Positions 12,023 to 23,174 are shown, counted from the stretch's first letter. The stretch: 64,000 bases of DNA from Cephalotrichum gorgonifer (GCA_900312665.1 ONZQ02000014.1:589924-653923), one strand, 5' to 3'. The notes: generated by a model from the sequence alone, not told the origin. Numbers and translations are program-made.

Positions 12023-12736
12023 ATGGGTTCACATTTTCGCGCCCACAGGGCTGGCCGGTCGCTCTGGCGCTCACTGTCTACTGGCGGCACCCCAAGACGC
12101 GCCGCGGATCCGATCCGACGAGATCCACTGTTCCCAGAGCCGTCCTCGACCTCCCACCACGACCTCCGCTCCTTCCTCGAATACGCCGACAGGACGGAGC
12201 TCAACGTCAAATCCCCCGTCTACGTCGGTACCCACTACGAATACACAGTCTCGTCCACCCTCTCCCAGTACGGCTTCTCCCTCAAGCGCGTCGGCGGCGC
12301 CTCGGACTACGGTATCGACCTCCTCGGAACCTGGAGTGTTCCGTCCTCATCGGAGCCGCTGAAGGTTCTGGTGCAGTGCAAGGCGGGCGCTATAGGACCC
12401 CACGTCGTCCGCGAGCTGGAGGGCGCATTTGTGGGGGCGCCGGTGGGCTGGAGGGGCCAGGGGGTGCTGGGCGTGCTGGCGAGCAGGAAGGTGGCGACGA
12501 AGGGGGTCGGGGAGGCGCTGGCCAGGAGCCGGTGGCCCATGGTGTTTGTCTGCTGTTCGGCGGACGGGACTGTTTCTCAGGTGAGGTGGAACCAGAGGGC
12601 TGAGGCGGAGGGGCTCGAAGGGGTGCATGCGGCGGCGAGGCATTCGGGAGGCAAGGCCGGGTCGCGCATTGCTCTTACATGGAAGGGGAAGCCTATTCGA
12701 TGTGCCGGGGAGGAAGACGGGAAGGGTGGCGATTGA
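12023..12736 (+). CDS. RRG7: Rrg7-like mitochondrial protein with Mrr-type nuclease fold
   Basis: Member of the fungal 'required for respiratory growth 7' family, which has a restriction-endonuclease-like (PD-(D/E)XK, Mrr-related) fold and whose yeast member is mitochondrial. The single exon codes for 237 residues from the first in-frame ATG. Residues 1-27 (MGSHFRAHRAGRSLWRSLST...) carry many Arg and no acid, a good presequence. The core runs from about residue 55: SPVYVGTHYEYTV, then the nuclease-like motif GGASDYGIDLLG (active-site Asp about residue 100) and VQCKAG (Gln-x-Lys about residues 118-120), the pattern of Mrr nucleases where Gln replaces Glu. The rest, including a GVLASRKVATKGVGEAL segment, follows the Mrr fold. 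Biochemical activity of this family is not established, so nuclease function is inference from the motif. Confidence 0.88.
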   Translation: MGSHFRAHRAGRSLWRSLSTGGTPRRAADPIRRDPLFPEPSSTSHHDLRSFLEYADRTELNVKSPVYVGTHYEYTVSSTLSQYGFSLKRVGGASDYGIDLLGTWSVPSSSEPLKVLVQCKAGAIGPHVVRELEGAFVGAPVGWRGQGVLGVLASRKVATKGVGEALARSRWPMVFVCCSADGTVSQVRWNQRAEAEGLEGVHAAARHSGGKAGSRIALTWKGKPIRCAGEEDGKGGD

Positions 12737-13449
12737 AGTCTACCGGTGTGCTTGGCTCGCCCAATGCCCCGAAGGACTACGGAGATACGGCCCATCGTGA
12801 TGATACTCCCACTAGTCAGCTGGACAAGTCTTTTCCTGCCGACTCTGCATGTTACTCCCGACAGGAACACTCTGGGACACGCGGGTCTGCGGCGATTTGG
12901 CCCCAAGACGACCAGTGTAGGGGAGTTTCACAGCGGTCTTCACGGAGATCTCTTTGCACCAGTGGCTGGTGAAAGGCCATGGCATGAAGACGATCGAATG
13001 GGGCTATGTGTAGCTAAAGAGATGCTACAGCGAAGCAGCGCCCATCCGGAAGACAGGGGTAGTTGAGCCGCCCTGGTCTTAAAACGAGAAGCTGGATACC
13101 GCCTTATGTACTTCACCACTCATACAAACACTACTATTTAGTGTTCTCACACTACAGGAATGAATAAATATTTACGTATTTGGCATTACAAAGCACGTAC
13201 CTAATAACCTAATAACAACTCGTAGTCTCAATTGAATTCGGAAATAATCTGTCGACTTTGTTTGGAAATCTCGAGAGCTACCTAGGTGTAAATCTCGGGT
13301 GGCTCGTGGGGGCCGCCGTTAGTGATCAACCAGAAGTTGACCCCACCACTTGTCCTATGTAGCTGTGCAACCCACCAGCCTCGCTCACCTCCTTCTAACC
13401 TCCACCCCTCCACCGTCGGCTTAGACAAGGTACACCACCCACGGCAACT
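12737..13449. other. Intergenic; nothing recognised
   Basis: The 3' flank of the Rrg7-like gene and promoter of MED21. The sequence turns CT-rich (13375-13430) just before the MED21 start, as expected for a leader. Confidence 0.5.
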
Positions 13450-14021
13450 ATGGATCGCCTCACCCAATTGCAAGATGCTGTAGACCAGGTCCGTCCCTGA
13501 CTCACTCCAACCCGCCTCATTCCGTCGCGCCTAACCAAGTTTCGCCCTCATTCCAGCTCGCCCAGCAATTCGTCGCGGGCATCCACTTCGCGCACAAGCG
13601 CCACGACCTTGAAGTTCTCGGACCCAACGACAAGATTCGCAGCGTCAAGCCCGAAGAAGAGAACGATGGTAAAGCCCCCTTCCCCGCAAGCCGTCACCGA
13701 CGCGCTTTTTTCCTTACCGCACGGCTAACCAAAAACTTTCGTTTGTTCGGTAATCTTGTAGTCGACCCCCTCCCGGAAGAAGAATTCCGCGCCGGCCTCG
13801 TCGAATTGTCGCGCGACCTCATACTCAAGGAGCAGCAGATTGAGGTGCTGATATCGACGCTCCCGGGGCTGGATAGCAGCGAGAAGGACCAGGGGCAGAG
13901 CATACGCGAGTTGGAGGAGGAGCTGAAGGCGGCGGAGGAGCAGAGGCTGGATGCGATCAGGGAGAAGGAGAGGGTTACGAAGCACCTGGATGAGATACTG
14001 AAGAGCGTCAAACGCCCGTGA
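13450..14021 (+). CDS. MED21: Mediator complex subunit 21 (Med21/Srb7)
   Basis: Middle-module subunit of Mediator, which bridges gene-specific activators and RNA polymerase II in the nucleus; Med21 pairs with Med7 through a long coiled coil. Three exons, 13450-13488, 13557-13668 and 13762-14021, give 136 residues, close to the family length. The diagnostic start MDRLTQLQDAVDQ joins across intron 1 to LAQQFVAGIHF, the conserved N-terminal helix. Exon 3 is nearly all heptad-rich coiled coil (LILKEQQIEVLISTLPGLDS, then IRELEEELKAAEEQRL). The first donor is the weak GTCCGT, but only that choice preserves the conserved QDAVDQLA. The second intron has GTAAAG and TTGTAG. The gene converges with the nucleotidase gene about 310 bases away. 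Confidence 0.92.
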
Positions 14022-14335
14022 CCTTGGGAAGGGGAAGGGAGGCTAGTCGTTTGATTGCTATTTGGTTCAAGCATTGCTGGAGTTCAGGGGTGGGATTGGG
14101 GTCTGGTCTGGTTAGGTAACATGGCGCTTGGTATTGCATCACCGCCATCGAAATACGTTTAGGTAAGGGCTCTATCGATATTCTAATACGTAAATGATGC
14201 TATGGTATGTCGAACAATGTTGGAGTTCCCCCGTTGCCTGTATTCTAAACCACCGTCCCCTTCGTTCTATGCATCTATACCAGGTGTATCGAACACAGCC
14301 AATTATCCCAGTGCCCTGCAAATCCCTCCCGCCAC
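14022..14335. other. Convergent 3' region between MED21 and the nucleotidase gene
   Basis: Two genes end here tail to tail. It is AT-richer than its surroundings and contains nothing else that I recognise. Confidence 0.6.
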
Positions 14336-15262
14336 CTAAGCATCTACGGGCTTCGGCGACTTGAAGAACTGGGGGAAAGTGTCCCGGATCTCCAGGATGT
14401 TCCTGATCTGATACTGGGACGCCTGTTTCTTGGGTACGGGCAGTCCCTCCTCCACTAAGTGGGCCACCGTCCACCCAAACTCCTGCGCCTTCGAGCAGTT
14501 CAAAAACGAGTCGTCTGGGGATTTAGTGAGAATGTGAGCATAGTTGCTTGGGCGTGTACATTGTAGGAGGAGGATAGGGTATAAACTTACCCACAAAGTA
14601 GCAGTCCTCGACCCTGTCCACCCCAGCTTCCCTCATAGCTTTCTTGTACATTTCTGGGTTTGGCTTGCATAGTAGCGGGATCTCGGAGTAGTCGCAGTAC
14701 GTTAGGCCGTCAAAGAGGTCATCGATTTCTAGAAGACGTACGACCCTGCGGCCGTGGTTGACGTAGGCGTTGGTGAAGAGCCATATGGTAACCTTGTCCT
14801 TGTCGATGTCCTCGAGCATCTTCCTCAAGTCCGGGTTCGGCTTGATGATGTCCTCGAGGGGGAGGGCGTCGTCGACCTTGGCGTTGTACTCGAGCGGGTC
14901 TATCTCGTGGTGCCGCACGAGGCCTTCAATGGCCAGGCCGTACTGCGTATAGTACTCCGTGTGAAGCCGGATGGCCTCCTCCTCTGTGAGATTGAGATGC
15001 TTTAAGAAGAACTCATCTATGAGGGCGGCCATGCGGTCGTGGACATTCGAACCTGCATAGGTTCAGTACTGGTTCCAGAGAGAGATGTAGACCCGTCCTG
15101 GATTCTGGAGTCTCACTTCTTGGGTATAAACAGTTGTCGATATCGCTGCTCGGGTGGTTAGATATGCAACGAGCCGTGAGATGGGGGGGGAGAGAAGGCG
15201 TGGATGCCGTACAAGAACAGCACCGGCTTGGCGGCCGGTGTGACACTACCGTTTGTAGCCAT
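14336..15262 (-). CDS. SDT1: Pyrimidine 5'-nucleotidase, HAD family (Sdt1/Phm8 type)
   Basis: HAD-superfamily phosphatase related to yeast Sdt1 and Phm8, which dephosphorylate pyrimidine or lysophosphatidate/nucleotide monophosphates. Four exons, 15262-15213, 15145-15117, 15052-14591 and 14514-14336, encode 239 residues, the family's normal length. Splicing is needed to assemble motif I: KPVLF, then FDIDNCLY (catalytic Asp-x-Asp) and PRSSNVHDRMAALIDEFF. Motif II is LFTNAY, motif III the Lys in CKPNPEMYKKA, and motif IV YFVDDSFLNC, which is also formed across an intron. Introns of 67, 64 and 76 nt have donors GTACGG, GTGAGA and GTAAGT. Exon 2 is only 29 nt. The frame continues open upstream to an ATG at 15544, giving a possible 94-residue, acid-free extension (see findings); the ATG at 15262 is chosen because it gives the family's usual N-terminus. 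Confidence 0.92.
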
Positions 15263-16310
15263 GTTTCGAGAGCTCAGAGACTTGCAAGTCCTGACTTTCC
15301 AAGCGTGAGACTGTTTACTTTGTGAAGCTGTGATGTAGGAAGAACCGTTCTTCTGCACTTGTACTAGTCGAGGCGTGGTTCTGGCGGTGGAGAAACTATG
15401 TCCTAAGAATCGTGGCGAATGGCAGGTTATGCGAGTTGATAATGCTGGATGAGTCAGTCGGTATGGAAGGATGGGAGAAGGGAGGAAAATCGAGGTGGAC
15501 GGGTGTAAGAGAGAGGGAGCTTGATGAAAGAAGTGACTCCGCATCGCGGATAGGGTCGGATTAGTTCAGCAGTCCACCTAGGATTGTATGAGATTTGGGC
15601 TGTACTGGATTAGATGGATGGCTACAGCGACAGAAACCTCGAGGATTAATAACGCTCACAGCGCCATATTACTCGTACTACATGCTATCGACTAGCCTCT
15701 GCTATGATGGAGGTTTCTGTGGCTCCTTATATCTCTACCCTTCCCAAGCCTAGGAAGGTACATTATACACAAATATTCAAAACATCTTTCTTCCTTCTCT
15801 ACACGGTGTGTATCAAGGTCGTGTATAATACACGACAGCGGGCCGTCCTAAGTGTGAGGACACAAACTTCGAGTTTAGGGTGATGTCAGCAAGTTGGAGC
15901 GGATCTTCCATACGGCTGGCGCTGGCCAGCGCACCGACAGCACCAACGGCGCCACATTAACACGAGGATCGTTGACGAGGCATGCCCCACAGCGCGCTGA
16001 TTGGCCAAAGCTTGCTCCCAAAAACCCAAACCCAAAAACCTCGAGGCTCCTTTCCATTTCCATCTCTGTCTCCATCTGAATTTCCCGCCTCGCAGGACCT
16101 TCGCATCCAGAGAACAACTATTTGCATAACACGCTGAACATTGGGTAATACCATAGCTACGCGTGATATTCATCTATTGGCCCGGATGGCATTGCGTCCT
16201 CGATGCTCTTAATGCGTCCTAATTGTAACTCCCACAACCCGCGTGTTTGACACAAAGTCCACGACTTTTCTTCTCTAGTCGGCGAGCGATTGCCTTGTCC
16301 GGACTATCCC
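15263..16310. other. Divergent promoter region, nucleotidase and Pro-rich gene
   Basis: The roughly 280 bases next to the nucleotidase form an open frame in the sense strand (15263-15544) and may be leader or coding extension. TACTCGTA is at 15669-15676. No other gene is seen. Confidence 0.5.
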
Positions 16311-19067
16311 ATGGCCGCCATGGCTTCATGCCAGGTCGCGACCATCCCACTACCTACGACGGGTGGCGCAGACAGTTCTGCTGCCTCCCAAAGGAATATC
16401 TCTGATGCACTGACGGAGGAGGATCAGTTCGAACTCGAGCAGTGTCGAAAGATTGTCCGACTTAGGGACGAGATCCTTGCCGGAAAACACCCCAGAATCA
16501 AGCTCCCGCCGCACCTGGCCGCGAAAGCGGCTGTCTCAGCCAAGAAGCTGTCGCCACCGACACTGCTGCCAGCGTCTCAGGTCTACGGGACCGTTGATCA
16601 ACGCCCTCGTCAGGCGAACCTCGCGGTGGCTGGTGCTGCCAACGCAGCCGCTGCTACCCCGGCGTCGGTGTCGGCATCCGCAGGCTCGGCGGTGTCAACG
16701 CCGGGCTTGAAGGCCTTCACCACTGGCAGGGCCGAGATAGATCCTGTACTTCTTGAGAAGTCTGACCACCTGATCCGGGCCGAGTTCGCGTTGCAGCGGC
16801 AGAAGATTGAACGGGCCCTAAGGGAGGAGGCGGAGCAAAAGAGGGCTGTCGCTCAAGTTGGCCCTCCCGAGGAGCTCGATGTATCTGATATCTTCGCCAA
16901 GGCAACGGCGCTGGTGCAAGCTACTACTGCCCCATCTTCTACCGGAGCCGTATATACTGCTAATGCCGCAGCCGAGAGAGAGAGTTCTTTCGACACGAAT
17001 GACTACTATTCTTCAAATCACGAGACTCTAGACTCCCACGATAGCCCTGCCAGGCTCGACCGAGCTGATGCCTCTAGCGTGGCCCAGGGCGATGCGCCAC
17101 CGGGCACCACGCATATAGTCCCCGTCAGAGAAGAAACCGCCTCGCCCCCGTCACGACCCGTCTATCCTCGGAACGATGTACGAACCGGTCATCAACTGCG
17201 CTCGGAACCACAGTCTAGGCCGCAATCTAGGCCAACATACCCCGCCGCCACTCCCAACCTACCTTCACGACCACCCTCTCGACCCCCTTCAGTTGGCGCC
17301 GCCGACAACCGTCCGGACGGCGGGACGACTCAGTCTGGCTCAGACTCTCGGAGGTCTACGCGGCTAGAGCCCGTGGACGCATCTTTGACGAGCGGGGAGG
17401 CCACACGTTCTGATACATCGGCTCGGATGGAAGTTGGTCAAGCGTGGTATGATCAAGGTCCTGGCCAGCAGCTTACTCGTGAGGCCGAGTACGCGGCTAC
17501 CCAACAGCGCGGACCGCCTGGTCTCGCCTTAGCTCACAACATTACACCCGTTCCTCAACCCGTTGTACGTACGTCTCCGCTAATAGCGGAAGGTCGACCG
17601 GAGACTCATCCAGCTGTGGTCTCGGCCGATTTGAATGCACCGCGCGGAGCGCCGGCTCAGGTGGCTGCGCTTCGCAACGAGCATCTAGGGCCATCGAGCC
17701 CGGAAAGTTCGTCCCCCCATGGAAAGGGCCCGGGGAGAAGGAAGGAGAAGAAAAAGAACAAGCGCAAGGCCGACAGATTGGCGCAAGACGGAGCACCAGC
17801 ACCCTACATTAAGCCTGAGCCGCGATCCCCGTCACCCCTTTCTGCCCCTGCGAATATCCGACCGTCCAAGCGCCGGAAACAGACGCAGCGACCCGATGAA
17901 GGTGTCACCTATGAGCAACCCCAACCCCGTGTACCTAGCCGGCCTGACTTTTATCACCTTTCTGGTCCGCAGGCCGCCGAAGGAACACCCCCCCAGGCGA
18001 CGCATGCAAGGTATGCAACGGGCCCCCCGGAGACCAGCCCAGTCTATCTTGGCCACCATGGATACGAAAGAGTATACCACGACAGACAGCCAACCGTGCC
18101 GCCGACATTGCACCGTGATTATTACGTTCCGCAAGCGCAAGCCCCACACGGTTATCCGGTCCACTATGCGGGGGAGGAGTATGTTCCTACCAGGTCAGTG
18201 TCTTATCGAGAGCCCAGTAGGTACTTCCAGGACGAATACGGCCGGCCCGGGCCCGAACCCGTCATGGCTGGGCCGCAACGGCCACCCCTCACGCGTGTTG
18301 TGGTGGACGCTTCTGGTCGTGAGTATTTCGAGCCGCCTTACCAGCCGTCGGTTCGTCAATCTGTGGCGCCGAGCGTGCGGCCTGGAGAGTCCGATGTCAT
18401 CTATGAAGGCACGGCGCCCATTAGGCACTCCGTTGCGCCGCAGCTACGGCCACGGGACCCGGAGATCATCTACGAGAGGGCCGGACCCGCGCCGGTTATG
18501 CCACGCAGGGCGGTGGGCCCGGATTCTTACGAAGAGGGTGGGGTGATATATCGACGTGCCTCTCCTCCGCCATTCCCGGCCCCGAGGCGTGTTGTTACGC
18601 AGCCGGAGTATGGGGCTCCTGACCAGATGGGATATGCTCGCGCGTACTCGGTTCGGCCAATGGGGCCACCGTTGGAGGATTACGCACCACCTCCCGACCG
18701 GAGGCCGGTCGAAGGGGTGCCGCGACAGTATACCGTAAGGTCGGCGAGCGCAAGGCCACTAGAGGCTGTTCGATACGAGATACCGGCGGAGGGAGGTGGG
18801 CACATGCAGGTGAGGCACGACGGCCCGCCCGACTACGCGGGCATCTCGAGGCCGCAGAGCCGCGTGGAGATGATGGGGCCGCCGGTGGGGCGCGAGTACG
18901 CGCCGAGACCAGCCGAGCCGGCCGGGGTGCAACGGTCGTACAGCGTCAGGCCCGCGGAAAGGTATTACGGGGAGCCCCAGCCGATGGTCGGCGAGGAGGT
19001 GACTTACGTGGAGAGGCCGCCCCAGCACGGGGTTGTGTATGAGCCGATGAGGGAGGTGTACCGATGA
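16311..19067 (+). CDS. Large Pro/Arg/Tyr-rich protein of unknown function, 918 aa
   Basis: I do not recognise a characterised family. A single exon of 918 codons starts at an ATG in strong context (CCCATGGCCGCCATGG); the frame runs slightly further upstream without an ATG. Residues 34-66 form a charged helix ending HPRIKLPPHL, and residues 144-178 a second helix (DPVLLEKSDHLIRAEFALQR), both looking like conserved ordered islands. A FDTNDYYSSNHET patch is near 227-240. A strong nuclear-localisation-like cluster, RRKEKKKNKRK, is near 475, and RPSKRRK near 517. From about 540 to the end the protein is disordered and rich in Pro, Arg, Tyr and Val, with near-repeats of the form SVAP-x-RP followed by IYE. 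This composition suggests a nuclear scaffold or RNA-associated protein, which is inference only. Confidence 0.85.
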   Translation: MAAMASCQVATIPLPTTGGADSSAASQRNISDALTEEDQFELEQCRKIVRLRDEILAGKHPRIKLPPHLAAKAAVSAKKLSPPTLLPASQVYGTVDQRPRQANLAVAGAANAAAATPASVSASAGSAVSTPGLKAFTTGRAEIDPVLLEKSDHLIRAEFALQRQKIERALREEAEQKRAVAQVGPPEELDVSDIFAKATALVQATTAPSSTGAVYTANAAAERESSFDTNDYYSSNHETLDSHDSPARLDRADASSVAQGDAPPGTTHIVPVREETASPPSRPVYPRNDVRTGHQLRSEPQSRPQSRPTYPAATPNLPSRPPSRPPSVGAADNRPDGGTTQSGSDSRRSTRLEPVDASLTSGEATRSDTSARMEVGQAWYDQGPGQQLTREAEYAATQQRGPPGLALAHNITPVPQPVVRTSPLIAEGRPETHPAVVSADLNAPRGAPAQVAALRNEHLGPSSPESSSPHGKGPGRRKEKKKNKRKADRLAQDGAPAPYIKPEPRSPSPLSAPANIRPSKRRKQTQRPDEGVTYEQPQPRVPSRPDFYHLSGPQAAEGTPPQATHARYATGPPETSPVYLGHHGYERVYHDRQPTVPPTLHRDYYVPQAQAPHGYPVHYAGEEYVPTRSVSYREPSRYFQDEYGRPGPEPVMAGPQRPPLTRVVVDASGREYFEPPYQPSVRQSVAPSVRPGESDVIYEGTAPIRHSVAPQLRPRDPEIIYERAGPAPVMPRRAVGPDSYEEGGVIYRRASPPPFPAPRRVVTQPEYGAPDQMGYARAYSVRPMGPPLEDYAPPPDRRPVEGVPRQYTVRSASARPLEAVRYEIPAEGGGHMQVRHDGPPDYAGISRPQSRVEMMGPPVGREYAPRPAEPAGVQRSYSVRPAERYYGEPQPMVGEEVTYVERPPQHGVVYEPMREVYR

Positions 19068-21507
19068 GGACGGCGGCGCTGGAGGAGTCCGAGAAGAGAT
19101 GAGCATCGTAGGAGGGAGGTACTAAAGTAGTGATTTTGTATCAATAGGGTATAACATGGGGGCTCTACGAGTATTACGCGGCGTCGATTTATCAATTTGG
19201 TATGGGACGGGAGGAGGCAAGGTTTCTGGTTAGCAGCATGAACACCTCGTTAAACAAATCCGAGTTTCGAGCACAGGCAGTGATTTGATCAGCTTTCGGG
19301 CCAGGGACACGAGCGCCGGACGGGTGGATGCAACCACCAGATAGATATCTGGCTGATGGTGCGTGGTGCGACTTTGCAGACACTTCCCCAGCCGTCAACA
19401 CAAAGTAAGCTTGAATTTGGAAAGTGGATATTATTACCTGGCGGACGGACGGGGATATTACTATGTTATTACCTCCATGTAGCCCTGTGTCCTGCGGGTC
19501 GGGTGTAGTAGGCATTGGCCGCCCATGTACTTCCGTACCCCCGGTTTACATACACTATCTCGGGCCACAGGGAAGGATCGAGTACGAAGCCGACCCGACG
19601 ACCGAAGTAATACGACGCACTAATACGACGAAGTAATAGTTCGTCCTGGAACATGTACTCGTACAAGTAACGTGGTGAGGGAGCCTAATAATATTGGAAT
19701 ATGCAACACTCAAGTGTCCTAATCCTCCCGGATCCGCAGCCCGTGTGGTTTGGGGTATAATACAAGGATATTGGGTTTCGGACCCCAACCTCGTCTTTAT
19801 TGACTCGCTCTCTCTGTTCTCGCGTATCGCAGCCGTACTTGCAGTCATTTCTCTCTCTCGAGTGGGAAAAGAACAACACAAGGGCATGCATTACAGCACA
19901 TGACTAGTTTCCCGTTCCAAGTTGCCGCGGTTCTTCACATCAATCCCCCCACAGAGGCGCGTACATTTACAAGTACAAAAGTATCCATCCTCCTCCCAAG
20001 GCTTAATATTTTCCAGGATGTCGAGGGAAAGGAGGAAGGAGGAGGGGGGCGGGGGCGGTTCACCTGCCTATTTCGGCATTGACCTGCAGAGTATTGGCGT
20101 CAGCCAGACCAAGCAAGTCTTGGGGGTGGAAACACCCCGTAATCTCGGGCCTGGACTTTCTTGGCCATGTCTTTCCGTACTGTCTGTTATCTGTGTGGGT
20201 ACAAGCGGGTATTAATGCGCCTGGCTGGGAAGTACGATACGGGGGGGAACGGCTTTTGTTGGTACTTGCAATACGGGGAGATATGGTTTGGGGCTATGAC
20301 GTGGGGCACTAATACCTCACTCTCTTCCCTGACGCTAGTTACACAAAGTTCGAGTACGAGTAGGATACGATACGGAGCAACTCGCACGAGCTCTCTAACA
20401 CTGGGATGGGACCAAGGAAATAAATCGCTCGCTGGAACAGGCTGGCTCCCCCTTGCCACACCGCCCCGACCGATAAGGATTGGCCTCGAGCACTTCTCCG
20501 TGTGGGTTATAAACATGCCTTTGTATGGTACGTGTGCGACTCTGACTGCGTCTGCCTTGTCCTGCCCGCCTCTCTCGGTCGCCAGGCTTGTCACCGCCAC
20601 ATTAGTCGTATTACATGTATTGTATTAGTTAGTACGAGTACTATTATTATAGCCTTCCCAAGCACAATGGCTAGCTCGCAGCCACCCTGTGACGAAGCGA
20701 ACCGTTCTTCACGTCGTCCGCCATGTCCTCGGTGTGTCGGGCGAACCCCAATAATACATCGTCGAAGCCCGTCCCGCTTCCACCACACCATGCTCCCATT
20801 CCCATGTGAGAACGAGTAGTATGTAATTAATACCCGTCTCCAAGTACTAAAGTACCCACCCCAAAAGCTCAGCCAACTTGCCGGGTCTTTGCCTCTTGGC
20901 TCTTACCCTTATACTCGTGCTTGTATATCTCATATCCCAGCCGATGCGACCTTAGCCTGCGTCCGTTATCTAAAGAACCAAACCTCTTGCCCCCCACCTA
21001 CTTGTGTACTTGCTTGTCTGTGTGTGATAATACTCGCCCGGGCCCCACCGGCTAGAAGCAATATAGGAAGGAGCTAAGCGCCTGCAAGAGCTTAATCGCT
21101 CCTCTCTCCCACCTCCCACGTGCCACCTGCGACGCCGTCATCCTCCTCCTAAGCTCTCCTCCACCCTTTTTCGCCTGGAGAAGATCGTCTTTTGCGGAAC
21201 CCATTGTTGTTGAACTCCTGGGATGGCCTCCTCTCGACCGTCGGGCCTCGTCATCTAAAAGGTCAAGGGCCGTTTAGAGATACCGCCGAAGAGGCATGAC
21301 GTCGCGATGGCGACCTGACGACACTGTCGTCGACTAACAGAGGTTACCCGTCGCGAACACGAACGACAGACCGCATATCGAGACTCGTCACCTAGCAAGC
21401 GGCAACCACTTCATACGCCTTCTTAGGCTATTCAATCACCCAACTGGTACACATATACACAGCATACTTATACGCACGCACAAGCGCACAAGCGCAGAGC
21501 CCCAACA
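19068..21507. other. Intergenic, 2.4 kb, no gene
   Basis: Short frames only. Carries TACGAGTA/TACTCGTA at 19166, 19656, 20354 and 20632 and related TACAAGTA motifs. The last 400 bases become pyrimidine-rich, consistent with a long leader for the 7TM gene. Confidence 0.5.
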
Positions 21508-23174
21508 ATGGCCCTCTACTCGTCCCCACCCCCCCTCCGGTCCTTCTACGAAGACAAGCCCACCCTCCTCGTCTGCTGGTGGACCACCATCTTCTCCGCC
21601 GTCATCATCCTCACGCGCGTCACGGGACGCTTCATCCGTACAGAGAGGCTCTTCCGCGAGGACAAGACCGCCGCCCTCGCCCTCATCCCGCTCCTCCTGC
21701 GCATGGGCTGCGTGCATTACATCCTCCTCCACGGCACGAATAATGTGCTTCTCGACGGCGTAGTGCTTTCCGAGGAGGACATCAGGAGAAGAGAGATCGC
21801 GAGCCGGCTGGTGCTTGTTAGTCGGGTGCTGTATGCCGCGACGTAAGTTGTTCTCCCCCCTTCCCCGAGCTTCTTTTCGCATATGATATATAATATCCAA
21901 TGTACGAGCCCCGAGCTAATCCCTCCTTCGTACGTAGGCTATGGATTTTCAAAATCACTATCGTAGAATTCTTCAGGCGCCTCACAGACCTCACCTGGGA
22001 GCGCTCCTACCGCACCTTCCTTAACGGCATCTACGTCGTCCTCGGCCTCACCTTCGCCGCCGTTGTCATCTCCGACCTGGCCGAGTGCCGCCCGTCCTTC
22101 CAACACTACTGGCAGGTCGTGCCGGACCCGGGCCCCCAATGCCGACAGGGCTACGCCAACCTCCTCACCCTCGCGACGGCCAACGTCCTTACCGACTTGC
22201 TCCTCGTATTCTTCCCCGTCCCGATCATCCTGCGCAGCTCTATGCCCCTAAAGCGCAAGATTCAGCTCGTGCTCCTCTTCTCCCTCAGTCTCGCCGTCGT
22301 CGCTACGACACTCTACCGCGTACCCCACACGATCTGGAAGCACGGGAGTCAGCAGTACCGCTCCCTCATGGCCTCCGTCGAGCTCCTCTTCGCCGCCGCA
22401 GCAGCGAACACCCTCGTGCTGGGCTCATTCGTCCGCGACCGCGGCGTGAAGAAACCTAAATTCAGATACGGGTCCGAGGACCTCGAGAGCGGCATCGACG
22501 GGAGCATCCGCCGGTACTCGGAGCCGCAACCGCCCCCCACGGGCATCTCGACGCTCCAGCGCCACTGGGGCAGCGACGAGGACCTCGTCCGCGGCCTCGG
22601 CATAGGCGTCAAGCCCGAGCTGCGGGACCCCGCCGAGAAGGACTTCCCGCCCGCTCCCGCGCATACTCGGAGGAGGGTGGCCGGCGGCACCGTGGACATG
22701 CGGGACTGGGAGTTCCCGCGCGGCGGCGACGGCGACGACGGGGGCGAGCGCGACGAGCGGAGCTCGGTAACGCTGCTGCCCCCCACGAGACGAGGGTCCG
22801 CGGCGGCGGGGCCGCAACAGCACCAGAACCAGCAGAAGCACCTCAGCTTCTTCGACGTCGGGGGCCTCCTCGACGAGGATAACGAGCTCGCCAGGCGCGC
22901 GGCTGCCGCTAGGAGAGCCAGCAGCAGCGTGAATCCGCTGCAGCCGATCGCCCCGGGGGCCATACGGAGGGGGTCCGCCGCCTTACTGCAGGACCTCGGC
23001 GGCTTCCTGTCCTTCTCGTCATCGTCGGCGTCGACGCCGGCGGCGGCGTGGGGGAGGAGCCAGTCTATTTCCACGGCGGGACCGCGGGGGACAGCCGAGG
23101 GAGAGCCGTCGCGGCCGCCGGGCGCTAGGCCGGGGACGCCCGAGTTACAGGATGTCGGAGGTCTAATACGGTAG
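21508..23174 (+). CDS. Seven-transmembrane fungal rhodopsin-domain protein
   Basis: Integral membrane protein of the large fungal 7TM 'rhodopsin-like' family that includes Pth11-related receptors; ligand unknown. Two exons, 21508-21842 and 21938-23174, joined over a 95-nt GTAAGT...GTAG intron, encode 523 residues. Hydrophobic segments are at about 19-37, 54-74, 99-120, 139-160, 184-209, 219-239 and 254-276, with Cys at 162 and 180 in the loop after TM4, a plausible disulfide pair. There is no CFEM domain. The C-terminal tail from 277 to 523 is long, hydrophilic and rich in Arg, Pro, Ser and Gly, and ends near a PGTPELQDVGGLI motif; a similar FFDVGGLLDEDN occurs near residue 445. The tail is likely cytoplasmic and a signalling or phosphorylation surface (inference). 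Expression and role cannot be told from sequence. Confidence 0.85.

Noticed and set aside
22349..23074. 241-codon minus-strand frame opposite the 7TM gene
   Set aside because: It is antisense to the GC-rich tail and has no domain.
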